Below, piece after piece: positions 12,052 through 24,125 of a stretch of 64,000 bases of DNA. The notes beneath the pieces are model-generated. The model searched no databases, had not been told where the DNA came from, and saw only the letters and a list, made by a program, of their open reading frames with translations. Source of the DNA: Bemisia tabaci. Taxonomy: Eukaryota; Arthropoda; Insecta; Hemiptera; Aleyrodidae. Position 1 is the first letter of the stretch. Each line of letters opens with the position of its first letter. Both the position numbers and the translations under genes were made by a program. The stretch is from the NCBI RefSeq assembly GCF_918797505.1, contig NC_092793.1:60407749-60471748 (forward strand). Reading direction: 5' to 3'.

Positions 12052-12304
12052 CTGCCGTGCTAAGGAAGAACGCCGTATGAACCTTCAGACGTCGCCAAAT
12101 TTCCTTTGATAAAACACGAATTTCCTGGTAAATTAACGACTATGTTCCTTTCACTTTTTCAGATAATTTCGTTCGCAATTTCACCTACAGCTCCTAAAAA
12201 TTTTAAGGAATAATATTCATACCTTTCCTCAAAAATAAACATTTTATTGAAGGAAATTTGGCAACTCTTGGATGTTCATACGGCGTTCTTCCTTAGCACG
12301 GCAG
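12052..12304. mobile_element. MITE, CTGCCGTGCTAAGG family, copy 1
   Basis: Inverted ends CTGCCGTGCTAAGGAAGAAC and GTTCTTCCTTAGCACGGCAG continue inward for about 30 bases. The target duplication GATA (12048-12051 and 12305-12308) is exact. Length is 253 bp; the interior is AT-rich and non-coding. Confidence 0.85.
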
Positions 12305-13659
12305 GATACACAGCAGCCCTTGAAATTGGACACCACCCCTGTGGACCGAAGCTGTGCGCGACTATCAATTAAAACCCCGGTCGCACCCAGCAAACATTCA
12401 AGACAGGTTGACGCAAACACCGCAGCCCTCCTCTCCCCATCCGACGGTTGTTCGCGCGAAGCTGACGGATTTATTGCGTTGCTCCAGCCCTCGGGGCGAT
12501 CAATACGTGCCCATATCCGACGTCACCGAAAACCCCTAATAAACTAAAGGTTATTGCCACTAGAAAATCATCTCTCTCGTGTAAGGGTGTGAATTTTGGA
12601 GGGAGAAGGATGCCGCATATGAGTGTACGCGGAGAGAGAAAGAGAAAAGAAGACTGAAAAAACTGGGTGTGGATGAAGATGACAGGCGGGGGTGAGACGT
12701 AGGAGGAGTGGAAGCGTCTAAACCAGGGATACTTTACGAGGTGACGATAGCGGGGGAAGGTGCGTTGGAGTTGCGAGAATGTCACAGTGGCTGTTTTATG
12801 CGAGAGGGATGAAGGTCGATTTTTTTAGGAATTTCTCACAGTATCGAATTTCGATCTATCTAATGTTGTTTTGGGATGTTTGAAATTATGTTAGAACTCA
12901 AATTACAGCCTTTTTTTCAGTCGGCAGGTTGCTTTTTAAACAGCTGCCGGCATCGGCCTCGAAAAGGCGAAAATGCTCAAAGCCTTGCGCGTATCACCAG
13001 CAGATCATTAATGTCCGTTCGAGGCCTCGGTATAATAATTCAAGGACTATCTGACCTACTCCCCCGAGGCCTCTAAAGTTACGAGTTTTGGGGATGATTT
13101 TTAATATCTGCCCAAACTATTTGGTTTGCTCTGGGGAAAGAATGAAATTTCAACCAGCATTTACGAGGAATGAAATGAGTGGAAATGTCACTCATGTTCA
13201 TGTATAACTCTAGGAACTGGTTTTTACATAGCTGATGCGCAGTTAACGTGCACACTGACTATGGGTGAAACTGAGACGTTTTTATAAACAAATGTATACT
13301 TTACTGACTTTCAATAGCTAAATGTACCCTCTCGAAAGGAATAAAAAATATTCATAGAGGAACATAAAGCTGGTCATTAATATTCAAGCAAGAAACACGT
13401 TAAACTTTTGATTGAGGGTTTTCACTCGCAAATGTTGACTCAAACCGCTTTCGTTTGACACACATTCGTTTGTTTGTTTCCCCCATTTTACAGCATTTAA
13501 ACTGAAGATCGTCGGATGAAAATTGTCACACATTAATCAAAATTAGGATAATAAATTGAAAAAAAAACTCACAGTTTTTTCACTGTTCAAGTTGCTTTTT
13601 ATTGACCAATTTTATTACTTATGGTTTCTAGCATTTTCAGCGGAAATTATTCTATTGCG

Positions 13660-13918
13660 GTTTTGATTCCTGTGCCCTGCGTCGTCGTTTCCCTCACGTA
13701 AGAACGTAACTATATTACAATGTTCCCAAATTTTCCCTAGCAAATTGCATTTTTATCAGGAGACTCTTGAGAATTTCTTACTGAAAATGCCTCTGATATT
13801 TATTCTGATTTCATGCGAAGATCAAAAAAGTTTTGGACAAAAATTGCACAGGTATATTATTGTAAAACATTGAATTGTTTGAGTCGATTTTGCAGTCATG
13901 GCATGGAGTTACGTTCCT
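13660..13918. repeat. Dispersed repeat, second copy of 4724-4982
   Basis: Same order of blocks as the first copy, from TGATTCCTGTG to GGAGTTACGTTCC. No coding potential seen. Confidence 0.6.
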
Positions 13919-14223
13919 TCGTTCGGAAGGCGACTACATGTACAATTGAAAAAATCAAGAGGAGAAGAGCAACATAATTATCAAGGCCCATTCAAGGCTT
14001 TAAAATCCCGAAATCTTCAGAATTTTTCATCTTATGTATAAAGTAAATTCTGAATAAAATCGCACTTGGAAAGTCTGCAAGTATGTCCCAGTTGTTGGGT
14101 TGACCGTTGAACCAGTCAGCAATCTCACCCAGAACGTTCGAAACATATAGGAGAGAAATTCGAAGTCACCTTTGAAGTGTTATGACTCAATTTAAACAAG
14201 AACGTCGCCATCCAGACTCTACT

Positions 14224-14472
14224 CTACCGTGCTAAGGAAGAACCCCGTATGAGCCTTTAGACGTTGCCACATTTCCTCCAATACAAAACGAATTTATAGG
14301 GAAAATTGTGAATATTTTTCTTCAAATTTTTCACACAATTTTGTTTGCAATTTAATGTAATAAAATATCTGAATATTTCAAGGGGAAATATACATAACTT
14401 TCCTCAAAAATACATTATTTATTCGGGAGAGTTTGGCAACTCTCGAATGTCCATACGGCCTTAGCATGGCAG
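14224..14472. mobile_element. MITE, CTGCCGTGCTAAGG family, copy 2
   Basis: A diverged copy, with ends CTACCGTGCTAAGGAAG and TTAGCATGGCAG; the right arm has a short deletion. Flanks TACT and TATT agree at 3 of 4 positions, fitting a 4-bp duplication that has decayed. Confidence 0.75.
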
Positions 14473-14784
14473 TATTGAGTCCGTCCCTCCTGCCATAAAG
14501 GTTGGTGTTTGTTTGTCCACTACTCGACGCGAATCAAGCGATCAAGCCCCAAATTAATCAAGTGACCTGCGCCCTCCCTCGCCTTACGTCCTGGCGGGAG
14601 TGTTTGACCACCACAACCACCAGCTTCCCTTGCTCCCTTCAAGGGTTCCTGACGGATAGCTGCACCCTGAGAAGAGCCATAAAACCCACGGTTACCACGA
14701 ACTTACGTGACTTTTCGGTAAACGATGGACGTTCTAGAGGGATTATGATATTAAGCTCCACTGAGCATCGTTGCTAAGTGAACC

Positions 14785-15058
14785 AGCGGGATGATTATTG
14801 AAATTAATAGAGAAAGCGATATACAAAGAAGTAATAGTAAGTATGGAGCTATCCTATTGGTTGAAATGGGTGGGTTCCCATAGACTGAGGGGAAAAATGA
14901 TGGACTAACTGTCGGGATCTCGTGGGTCGGCCGTCTAGGTAGTCTATTGCCTACCTCCTTTGTCATTGCACCACCCGCATTACACCAATAGGTCCTCTCA
15001 TATTCTTTTGTTTTCTTTGTCTATACCTTGTCTATCAATTTCAATAATCGGCCGCAGT
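14785..15058. mobile_element. Foldback MITE, GATTATTGAAATT ends
   Basis: GATTATTGAAATTAATAGAG near the left mirrors CTATCAATTTCAATAATC at the right, and CCTATTGGTTGAAATGGG is part of the arm. A second copy lies at about 39384-39646. Confidence 0.65.
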
Positions 15059-15084
15059 GGTGTATGTTGAGTCCACGCCGAATG

Positions 15085-15257
15085 GAGGGCTTGGAGGATA
15101 AGGCGTTTGAGTGCAGTTTTTTCTACTTCGAGAAATACGTATTTTAAGGTCGAAATTACATGGATCCTTGTGGTGGAACGAAGAGTCAAAGTGACTTTTT
15201 GATGCTTCAAAGTTGGAATTCGGGAGAGAATTTTTCACAGAGGACGCATTCTCGACT

Positions 15258-15309
<52 letters not shown>

Positions 15310-15367
15310 TTAATATATCAATTTTTTTTAAAAACTGCACTTATGCGCCTTATCTTCCAAGCCGCTC
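15085..15367. mobile_element. Foldback MITE, GAGGGCTTGGAGGA ends, interrupted by poly(T)
   Basis: Left GAGGGCTTGGAGGATAAGGC mirrors right GCGCCTTATCTTCCAAGCCG. A 44-base T run (15260-15303) sits inside. Homologous to 57491-57743. Confidence 0.7.
15260..15303. repeat. Poly(T) run of 44 bases
   Basis: Uninterrupted T run inside a foldback element. It creates a spurious polyphenylalanine ORF. Confidence 0.9.
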
Positions 15368-15426
15368 AAATAAGTTTGCGCACTTTAGAAGCGAGACAAA
15401 GGATCCGCCATCTTAATTCTTGCATT

Positions 15427-15684
15427 TCAATGGTAGAACTATAGAGCTGCATATCTCGGTTTACGGCGTCGCAGACTTCATATCATACTTTACTTTCTTC
15501 GTGGAAAACTACTGAACGTCATTTTTTAAAAATTTCAATGATTTTTCTTCTCTTCATAAAAAATATTCTGTGCAAACTTCAAGCCATGATGTTGGTTCGT
15601 TCTCCTCTTAAAAAGATAAAATAGTAGCGACGATTTCGAAACAGCGGAACTGAGATACGCATTTTTGCAGTTTCACCGGTGATT
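15427..15684. mobile_element. MITE family A copy
   Basis: Contains the family motifs CATATCTCGGTTTACGGCG, GCAGACTTCATATCATAC and GAGATACGCA. Ends GGTAGAACTATAG and GCAGTTTCACCGG are partly inverted. It sits just after another foldback element. Confidence 0.6.
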
Positions 15685-16547
15685 TATGTTCAATGTTCAA
15701 TAATTGAAGATGGGAGATTCCTCTATCGCACTCAAGAAATACGTAGATATATGTGGCGTCTATGATGTGAATGGGTAATTTGAGTCTTTGCCACAGTGCG
15801 GTCCTGAAGAAAGCCTAAAATGTAGTGTTGTTAATATTGGACGCAAAATTTTGGCGCTTGAATAAATCTTATGTTGGTTTTTTTCTTCTTTTTTTTTGCT
15901 AATTCAATTTTTTTTTTAAATTCATCTAAATTTGATTCTGTGACTGGCGCAATTGACTCATCGATCAGTTGCGCGAATTGTAGAAATTCATGTCATCTTG
16001 CTACAATTATTACGGTTCACAAAACATAAACAAACTTGAGGGTTAAGTCCACTGACAGCTCCGCGGTGCTATCTCCCGCAGCACTTTGCGCCGCAAGCGT
16101 AAGGGACGTCGCGCCTTCAATTTTGCAGATGCGGCACGGTCATCCATCGAGCACGAATAGTTGTATCTCTGCGCCGTCATCAACGCGCGTCCCCTACTTT
16201 GCTCTTCCATGTTGTGTTTTGTAAGGAAACCTGCGTTGATGATATCAACAGTCGGTGAGCGTCTATTGTGGTTTCTTTAACAGTAGCACAGTTGATACAT
16301 CGTTTTATACAAGTGACACCACCATGACTATTCAGGACAGAAACTTAACTTTTATTCTTTACAGATCTGTAATACTCATGACCAGTACTACCCCTGTAGA
16401 CTCAAACCATGACACGGAACTACGATTTAGGTAGGAGCACAGCTGAACTGTTAATGTCGGCAGACTGAAAAACCAATTATGTACCTGTCTTTTAATCAAC
16501 CTAAAAGAAATACATCAAAAATTATTTTATGAAATCTTTTATGGATT

Positions 16548-16780
16548 CACTGAAAAAAAAAGATTGATGGAATTTACCATTAATTCACGCTGTATTTCAC
16601 ACAACGGGAAGGAATGGTAAATTCTACCAATCTTCGAATCGATTCTGCCAGAGGAATGGTTACCTGTACCAGTATATAGTAGTGACGTTTACCTTTCTTC
16701 TGGCAGAGTTGACTCTGAATTGACGCTGTGAGAAATACAGCGTGAAGGAATGGTAAATTATACCAATCTTTTTTCCAGTG
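16548..16780. mobile_element. Foldback MITE, CACTGAAAAAAA ends
   Basis: Inverted ends CACTGAAAAAAAAAGATTG and CAATCTTTTTTCCAGTG-type; inner arms include TTCACGCTGTATTTC and GAAATACAGCGTGAA, and TCTGCCAGAG and CTCTGGCAGA. TT on both sides, as for the 10530 element. Confidence 0.75.
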
Positions 16781-18551
16781 TTATTTTATCCGCTGAACAC
16801 CGTGGAAGCAATCGAGAAATCTATATCATGAGTATTGAGAGTTGGCGTCGATGGAACGCGAAGGAGAGGGAGGATTTTGATGTCCAACGGGTGATGTGAG
16901 ATTGACTTAGCAATAAAGTAGCTGGCGACTTGATTAGCAGACCCATCGTCTCCGTGGACTCTGCGCCCTGTTCGCTTTGTGCGCCCTCACGTTTACGATG
17001 TTTGCTACGAGGGCTCGGGCTCTTACACTCTTGCACCATATCCTATGTTACTGTATCTCCTGTAAAATGAGCTTATCCTCCTATGCGGAAAATCAGAAAA
17101 AGCATTTCTCTTCTGCACACGCTGAATAACTATTTCTAATAGCAACCTCGTAATTTTGCTTGCATAACTTTTGCTTCAACTTTAGAAAGAAGAAATATAA
17201 AGAACGATACTTGAAATAATTTGATTGTTCAATAGGGCTCCATAAGATTACACTCTCCCCCCTCAGACTTTCACTGGTACTCATTAGAGCTCAAACTGTT
17301 TGACTGTAATTGAAATTTTTTTAAAATTTGCAGTTTCAGTCAAAAATTGTATGTCCGACCTCTCTGATTGACTCTATCTACTGTGCGATGCACGTCCCCC
17401 AAAAATTTTCACCGACAACAGTTTTGCTTTAAAAATTTTCTAACAGCTCGAATCCTATTCCCGATTTTCGGGTTTTTATTCAAATTTAACTGCATCCCTG
17501 GGACCCTATATTCTTACTTGGCCGCAACTACCTTTTCTTTCGACGTGAATTCCCAGCTCATCGACTACGTTGTTGCCAGACTTAAATTTTTTAATTGGCA
17601 CACTACCACTCTGTGGAAGCTCTTAGGCTCGAAAATGAAATGTTGAGTTGACGTTGTGGCGCTGAGGCTTTAAAGGAGCCGAACGTGGTGGATCGGCTGG
17701 GCGCTTTGATGTGCCGACTTTCGGGAGACCGCGCGGGCTACCTGTAATATCGGCGCGATGAGGTGCACTCGCCGTTATCAGCCGTGCTTCGCCCGCGGCG
17801 GTGATAAGCCGCAAATTGCTCTCTCTTTGTTCCCGTCCGACACTTGTTGTCGCTCCTTAAATGTTTTATGGGAGCCGACCTTCCCCGCCCTCGACCCTGC
17901 CTAGGCCCTGCGCCCGAGTCGCATAACTTCAACCCTTCCCAACCCCTCCGATCGACACGATTATTGCTCATATTGGTCCCGGACGCGGGCTCACAGTGAG
18001 CTTGATCAGGATTGCGAGGGTGTTCAAAATGTCAACGAACAAGATGTTTAGTGGGTGAATCTCACAAGGTAGAAAAAAACAGTCGGTCAAGTCTTGCAAA
18101 TGCAATTTTTGATGTTACCAATGGTAACAGAGACGTCGGACATGACGTTATCCGCGATCTGGGTTCAGAGGACGGAAGTTCCGGCCGTAGCACCTGCAGC
18201 AATCGAAACTACGGCTCCAGCATCCGGAACTCTCGGCCTCTGAGCCCGTAACTTTTTTTTCAATGTACAATTTCTGGCTCATCCATAAAAACACTTATAA
18301 TGCACAGAAAAACTAATGGTTTATACCTTGTTTCTAAACTGAGCCAAAAAGTATAGTTTCTGTTTACAAAATAGAGTCCATATGAAGTAAAGTTTCGAAT
18401 TTATTGTTGAGAAAAATGATTAGTATCGAATGGCTTCGCTTTAACATTTTAAGTGAGGTGATGTCATCTGGAGAGGAGCAATTCCAAGAAGAATGATCTC
18501 TCCTGGAAGGCAGGAAGAGGCCCTGTGTGCTCCGGTCGGCTTTCAACTCAC
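16781..18551. other. No gene recognised; GC-richer patch at 17640-18250
   Basis: The patch has Arg-rich minus frames (17623-17971) and a Ser/Arg-rich plus frame (18012-18251) that look compositional. It could be regulatory DNA for the minus-strand exon candidate at 18552. Confidence 0.45.
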
Positions 18552-18657
18552 CTGTTATCAGCTGCTCTTGTTGAAGACGGGCAAACAGCTGCGGCTTGAT
18601 AAGGACAAAAGTCAAACACATGCGAGTAAAAGGCAAAGCGGCCGCGATTCTGTTCAT
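18552..18657 (-). CDS. Candidate first coding exon with mitochondrial-type presequence
   Basis: On the minus strand an ATG at 18657 opens MNRIAAALPFTRMCLTFVL and then IKPQLFARLQQEQLIT, followed by a near-ideal donor ACAG|GTGAGT (donor at 18551-18546). The sequence is Arg-containing, hydroxylated and non-acidic at its start, like a mitochondrial targeting peptide. The upstream DNA (18660-18740) is GC-rich, as expected for a promoter. No following exon was recognised at lower coordinates. Inference only. Confidence 0.25.
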
Positions 18658-19147
18658 CGCTTACAAGCGGCAAGCGGCGAACGTCAAAACCATTGCTCCG
18701 TCAAAGGAAGCGCCGTCTCCGGACGGTGGCCCTCACGTCACCACCTAACATTTCGGAAGCTTCAGCTGAAATCCACGTTTTCAGTTCTTTGGATACCACG
18801 ACAGCCCGCAGCGGGCAGAAAAGGCTGGCAAGTCTATGGTTACGTATACCTACAACCTACATGGGGAGAAAATGATCATTTGAATCTATAGAATAAGTTT
18901 AGTGTGCCGCTTTTCCATTTGTCTGCGAGTTTCTTGTCTTCATTGAGCTCCCACGGTCTTCAGTAAACAGACGATATCTTATTCGTCGATAAGCTAATGA
19001 AAGCTTACCCCACTCTCCTAACATGATATCTCTAGCATGTTTCTTGAGTGTTTAATTCTATGAATTTATTTAACTAAAAATTAACTTACTTAATTAAATT
19101 TATTTAAATGCAATTCACAAAATAATCACGTTTTTTAGGGAGTTGTA

Positions 19148-19456
19148 CACGGAGAAAAAAACATCGTGCATGGAACCCGAATTTAAGGTCATATGGACCT
19201 CTGAAGTTATCTGATCACGCATCCGAAAACTTGAGGTCGAGCTGCCGAAGTTCGGGTCAGACATTGAGGCACTTCGCTACGTAGCGGAGTACTTCAGATG
19301 TGTGACCCGAACCCTTCGGTATATATCGAAGTACTTCAGATGTCTGACCCGAACTTCGACAGGTGGACCTCAATTTTTTAGATACGTGATCCGAAAACTT
19401 CAGAGATCCATATGACTTCAACTTCGGGTCCCACGCAGGAAGTTTTTTTCTCCGTG
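19148..19456. mobile_element. TA-flanked foldback MITE, CACGGAGAAAAAAA ends
   Basis: Ends CACGGAGAAAAAAAC and TTTTTTTCTCCGTG, flanked by TA on each side. The interior has a tandem pair around GAAGTACTTCAGATGTNTGACCC and further arm pairing (GGTCATATGGA and TCCATATGACT). Confidence 0.8.
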
Positions 19457-19549
19457 TAAATGAGCGACAATAAGTCATTAGATTTTGAGTAAATTGAATA
19501 ATTTGGAATCGAGGTGATAAGGTGGAGTTTTCGCACTTCGTTCTTTGAC

Positions 19550-19726
19550 ATGATCAAATTTTTCGGTTTCATTTCTTTATTTTTTATCAAAATTTTGACA
19601 ACTGCTGATTCAATCTTGTCAGTGCAAAACCCCCTTCAAGATTCAGGTAAATCATGCCCCCACCCACAGAACAGAAACACTTGCTGCAAAAAAACTTCCC
19701 AGATTTCGTTCGGAAACCATTCCTGA
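19550..19726 (+). CDS. Candidate small secreted-protein ORF, possibly broken
   Basis: From ATG 19550 the frame encodes MIKFFGFISLFFIKIL and TTADSILSVQNPL, a clear signal-peptide pattern, and continues to CPHPQNRNTCCKKTS before a stop at 19726. A donor-like G|GTAAAT follows codon 32. A second, overlapping frame (19654-19881) also reads protein-like (DFVRKPFLNKYPSID, SLQCLTSHCDFKKLEVD), so either an intron follows or the gene has been frameshifted. Product unknown. Confidence 0.3.
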   Translation: MIKFFGFISLFFIKILTTADSILSVQNPLQDSGKSCPHPQNRNTCCKKTSQISFGNHS

Positions 19727-20325
19727 ATAAGTATCCATCCATAGATGACCAACATTCATTGCAATGTCTAACTTCCCATTGTGATTTCAAAAAACTTGAA
19801 GTTGATGTAACCCAAGTTACAGCTTGGAACGATATGTCACAGGGAATCAACATCAACCAAATCAATTTGCAAGTGGCTTGAAAATTGCCTCGATAACTTG
19901 CAATAATTTACATAAAAACAGTAGAGGTTTCGCTAGTAAAATACTTCAAAACCATGAGGCAGGTAAAGGGCGCCTTCAATATCCCTTGATACTTCACGCT
20001 TTGTCACGCAGTTTGTTTAGTTGCCTATCCATCCTAAATGCAACTAAGAAGACTTACTTCACTATACACACACGCAAATGTAGCACGAGCTGAGCTATTA
20101 TACACGCAAGGAGGGAAAAACGTTTGTTGCAGTATTTAAGGCATGAAACTACGCTTCTTTTCATGTTTCTTTTTTTCTAAATTTTATTTTTATCTTTTCA
20201 TCACTAGGAAATTGCAAATTACCGGCGACTGCTATTTGCCTGCGACAGATACAAAATATTAGAGCCGAAAAAAACCTTCATTATAAAAAACGAGCTTCAT
20301 GTTGCTGATTGACTTGCATCCTAAT

Positions 20326-20578
20326 CCGTCGTGCTGAGAAAGAACGCCGTATGAGCCTTCAGACGTTGCCAAGTTTCCTCCAATATGAACCGAAATTGCT
20401 GGGAAAATCGTGAATATTATTTTCCAAAATTTTTAGATACTTTTGTACGTAATTTAATCTAAAATATCTGAAAATTTCAAGGAATAGTAAGCATGAATGT
20501 TGTTAACAGTACATGCTTCATCAAGGGAAATTTGGCAACTCTTGAATGTTCATACGGCGTTCTTCCTTAGCACGGCAG
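20326..20578. mobile_element. MITE, CTGCCGTGCTAAGG family, copy 3
   Basis: A mutated left end (CCGTCGTGCTGAGAAAG) pairs with an intact right end (CTTCCTTAGCACGGCAG). The 4-bp duplication TAAT at 20322-20325 and 20579-20582 is exact. Confidence 0.8.
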
Positions 20579-20582
20579 TAAT

Positions 20583-21135
20583 ATCGTTTTCGATACATCA
20601 AATAGGTGAGATTGTATCGATATCGATTGGTTCAACATGTTAACATAGCCTCAAAAGTCAATCGAGTAATCTGAGGAAACGGGGTTTTTCTGATGGCTTT
20701 TTGATTCTTATGAGTACTAAATGGCATCGCAAGGTGAAGTAGTTAGGGATTTTCTCATTTTCAACTTTTCCGACTGAAATCCTGAAAGTTTTGTTTGAGG
20801 TTATGTTCTATAGATCGTATTCGATACATCAAACGGGTGAAATTGTATCGATATCGATTGGTTCAATAATGAACATAGCCTCACAAGTCAATTCAGAAAT
20901 CTGAGAGAGCGGGTCTTTTGTAACAGATTTTTTATTCTTTTGAGTAGCAAATGCCAATGCAAAGTGAAATTATCAGGAAATATCTCATTTTCAGCTTTTC
21001 CAACTTAAATCCTTACAGTTTGGTTTGAGGTTATGTTCTATTGTTTTGAACCAAACGATACATCGAACCGTTATCGAATACGGTCTATTGTTTTGAACCA
21101 AACGATACATCGAACCACTATCGAAAACGATCTAC
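20583..21135. repeat. Tandem duplication, unit about 231 bp, plus 47-bp duplication
   Basis: CGATACATCAAA and the following 200 bases recur at 20591 and 20822 (about 80 percent similar by eye). At the end TCTATTGTTTTGAACCAAAC is repeated with a 47-bp period (CGATACATC at 21056 and 21103). TATCGTTTTCGAT at the start mirrors ATCGAAAACGAT at the end. Confidence 0.7.
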
Positions 21136-21149
21136 GCTGTCTCATTTTC

Positions 21150-21660
21150 ATGGAGAGTGGCACCCTGGGACAAAATCCTCTCCGGGTTTCCGCGGCGACA
21201 AAGCGGAAACAAGCGACCGAATTGAAGCGACGGGGCGTGCTTAGTCAGAAAATTCGCTTGCGCGGATATTGAAATAATATTCAAACATACCGTCGAGGCT
21301 CCGAACAGGATCCGGAATCCGATTAAAAAGTCATTTTCTCAAAGTCACATCAAAGGGCGACTCTTTGAGCCGGGCCATGAGCACCCGCCTCCGGACAGAC
21401 GGCATCGGATAGTCCTCCGCTTCTCTCTGGTTCCTTTCGCACCCACTTTGCCGCGGCAAGAAAGAGAGGAGAGTCATCACGAGTTTGTTTCTCTCTCACT
21501 CCTGTGCTTTCAGCGGGGTGAGCTGAGAGGACGAGGCTGAAAATCCACCACCGCCTCCGGTGCGCTCCAATGGGATTACTGTCGCTTTGTTTACCCCGAC
21601 GTCTCTTCAACCACCCGTTCGTTCTCATTTTTCCGCTCTGTATTCCTTCCTGTAGGTTTA
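21150..21660 (-). promoter_or_regulatory. GC-rich patch with possible minus-strand 5' exon
   Basis: CpG and GC content rise here. On the minus strand a consensus donor CG|GTATGT occurs near 21,288, so the patch could hold a promoter and a non-coding first exon. The 92-codon minus ORF (21350-21628) is Arg-rich and not recognised. Confidence 0.2.
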
Positions 21661-22053
21661 CTAGTTTCCTGTACCGGGTGTTTAGGAAACACCTGCCTCC
21701 AGAGATTTGACCAATTTTATATTTTCCTTGCCGTCAAAAATTGCAAAAAATTCGTCGCTTGGCCGACGTAGGGGGGTAACTACACATTGAAATGAGCCCG
21801 GAAAAGCATTGAATTGTATGGAGAACAGGGCTCATTGCAGAGTGTAGTTCCGCCTTTATGTCAGGTATAGGCGACGAATTGATATCCCTTTTGCAGCGTA
21901 AAATATACACTGTAAACATTATTTCTTCACATATGATTTTGACTGAAAGCGTCGTTTCTTGTCAAAAAAAAAAAAATAGTTTTTTTAGTTAGGTCTGTGC
22001 GGATATAAGTTTCAGTCAGTATTTTGAGTTAAAGATGCGTTGTTTTGTTATGG

Positions 22054-22088
<35 letters not shown>

Positions 22089-24125
22089 TTTTAAAAATTA
22101 AACTTAACTATGGCAAATGACGCTTTTTCAACTGAAAAAAAAACTGATATTGATTTAAATTTGCAAGGATCATTTCACTTAGAAAAAACCCAAATTTTGT
22201 CAACAAAAAACGACCTTATAGGTCAAAATAATACCTCAAGAATTGTGTTTTTTAGTATAGAACATTAGAGCTCGCCTACAAGTTAATCAATGGTGGCAGT
22301 GCAGGGCTCTAGCGACTCATAATAGAATTTGGAATAGCAAGTCGTTTTGCCACTGGGTCCCTAGCACCACTAAAATAAACGATAAGACGTCTTGCCATGT
22401 GGACTTAGGAGGTAATTGCACAATATCCAGTGTTCCTGTGCACATTGATTTTAGCAAGAGGAAAGAATGAAAAAATGAGGAATGCTGAGAAATTTCTTCT
22501 CGCAAGTTGCTTCTTCACTGGGAAACCGTTGGGAATTCTTAACTGAAACTTTCGCGTATTTTTCCTCTGACTTTTTCCGCTGAATGGGTGCTATAGATTC
22601 CGGCCATTTTGGAATTTCATCCCAAAATTTTCAACGGTGTATTCTTGAAAAATTGAATATAGCTTGGATCAATTTTCTAACTCTGGAATAGATTCGCGTT
22701 TTTTCGTGAAGAAAGCGTCAAACTGTGTCTATGAGGAAAATGTTGGCGAAAATAAAACTTGTTGCAACGAGTTGCTCAGATGAGTGGACGATCGATTTTA
22801 CCGAACTGAATAGAGAAGAACCGACACACAATTTGGGGAAAAAATGAGTTAGTAATAGTTTTGAGTCGAACCAGTTGTACCTTTTTTCTGGCCAAAGTTC
22901 AAAGTTGAGAAAAAACCTTTTTTCAATGGAAAATTGAAGTTATTTTTAATCTTCAGTATTGAAACGTATGATAGAATACTACAGAATATCGTGTAGCTTG
23001 GCTCTTCTGTGTTGAACGCAGTTCACTTACTTCAAACTCAATCACCACAACCAAATTACCTTGTAAACACATATCGAGATAAAATAGTGGGTATCATTGC
23101 CTTATAAGAGGTATTTCATATGAATTCTTAATTTCTAATAGTCATATTAATTATAGTGTTCTTTCAACACAACGCACCTTCGTCGATAATTTTACTTATA
23201 ATTTCTTAAGTATAATTACAGCTCAGTGGTGAAAAAAATACCATTGCTTTCGGCAGTGGATACTTTTATATAGGAGCCAATAAGGAACGCCACTTTTATG
23301 GTGATTCTTACTAAAGTTTTTTCTTAGTGTGCGCATCATAATAATCAGACCACTCCGAGGCGATGATGTGTCGTCGCGTCGAGTCGCCGAGGGCTTGGAT
23401 TGCAGCCTAGCAGCGCAGCGTGAGGAAATCTATTTCCGTCTCACTAAAACTTGCCTGCAATTCTTAATGCTGCAACAAAACGTACGCTTGAGTATTTGGA
23501 GCCATGTTTCCAAATTAAGGAATTTTACTTTACAGAGCATTTATCTTCACCGAATGCAACTCAATTAAGAGCTGATTCGCAGGCAGATTTTTCATCATTG
23601 CCTTCCATGACCTTTTGCACATGTAATGTGTGAATTCCTCACCGTGGACTATTACTTACATATTTTATTTTTTAATAAAATTTGATGTAAATCGTAAATT
23701 AGTTTCAATTTAAGAGAGAATATATGTATATTTTCTTTACTAGTTTACATAAAAATTGATAAATAAGAAAAATGAGTGTGTAAGTTCCCTGTGACGACAG
23801 ATGCCAAAAGTGACCAAATTTTTTAGCTCATGCATGAAAGCAACAATGAACTTCAGGTTTTTAATGGAAAATATGTCGCAGTCTTAACCTGGATTGTCTG
23901 ATAGATAGTAACATTGGTCACAATTTTTTTTAAAACTGAATTCGATTTTTAATCCGATTTCAAGAATCAACTCTCGGCGTTCATGCCCTTAGAACTATTT
24001 GGTTTGTCATTTTGTCAAGCCGAATTTGCGATTCGTCAAACCGAGTTCTCGAATCGTGCGATCAAACGTTTCGATTTATATGAAACCAAAAAAAGAGAGT
24101 TACTTGCATCAATTGAACTTATTTC
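21661..24125. other. No gene recognised
   Basis: AT-rich with one long T run; no motif-bearing frame or clear repeat was found. Confidence 0.55.
22057..22086. repeat. Poly(T) run of 30 bases
   Basis: Uninterrupted homopolymer with no flanking element recognised. Confidence 0.9.

Noticed and set aside
15160..15444. 94-codon ORF with polyphenylalanine
   Set aside because: Created by a poly(T) run inside a foldback element.
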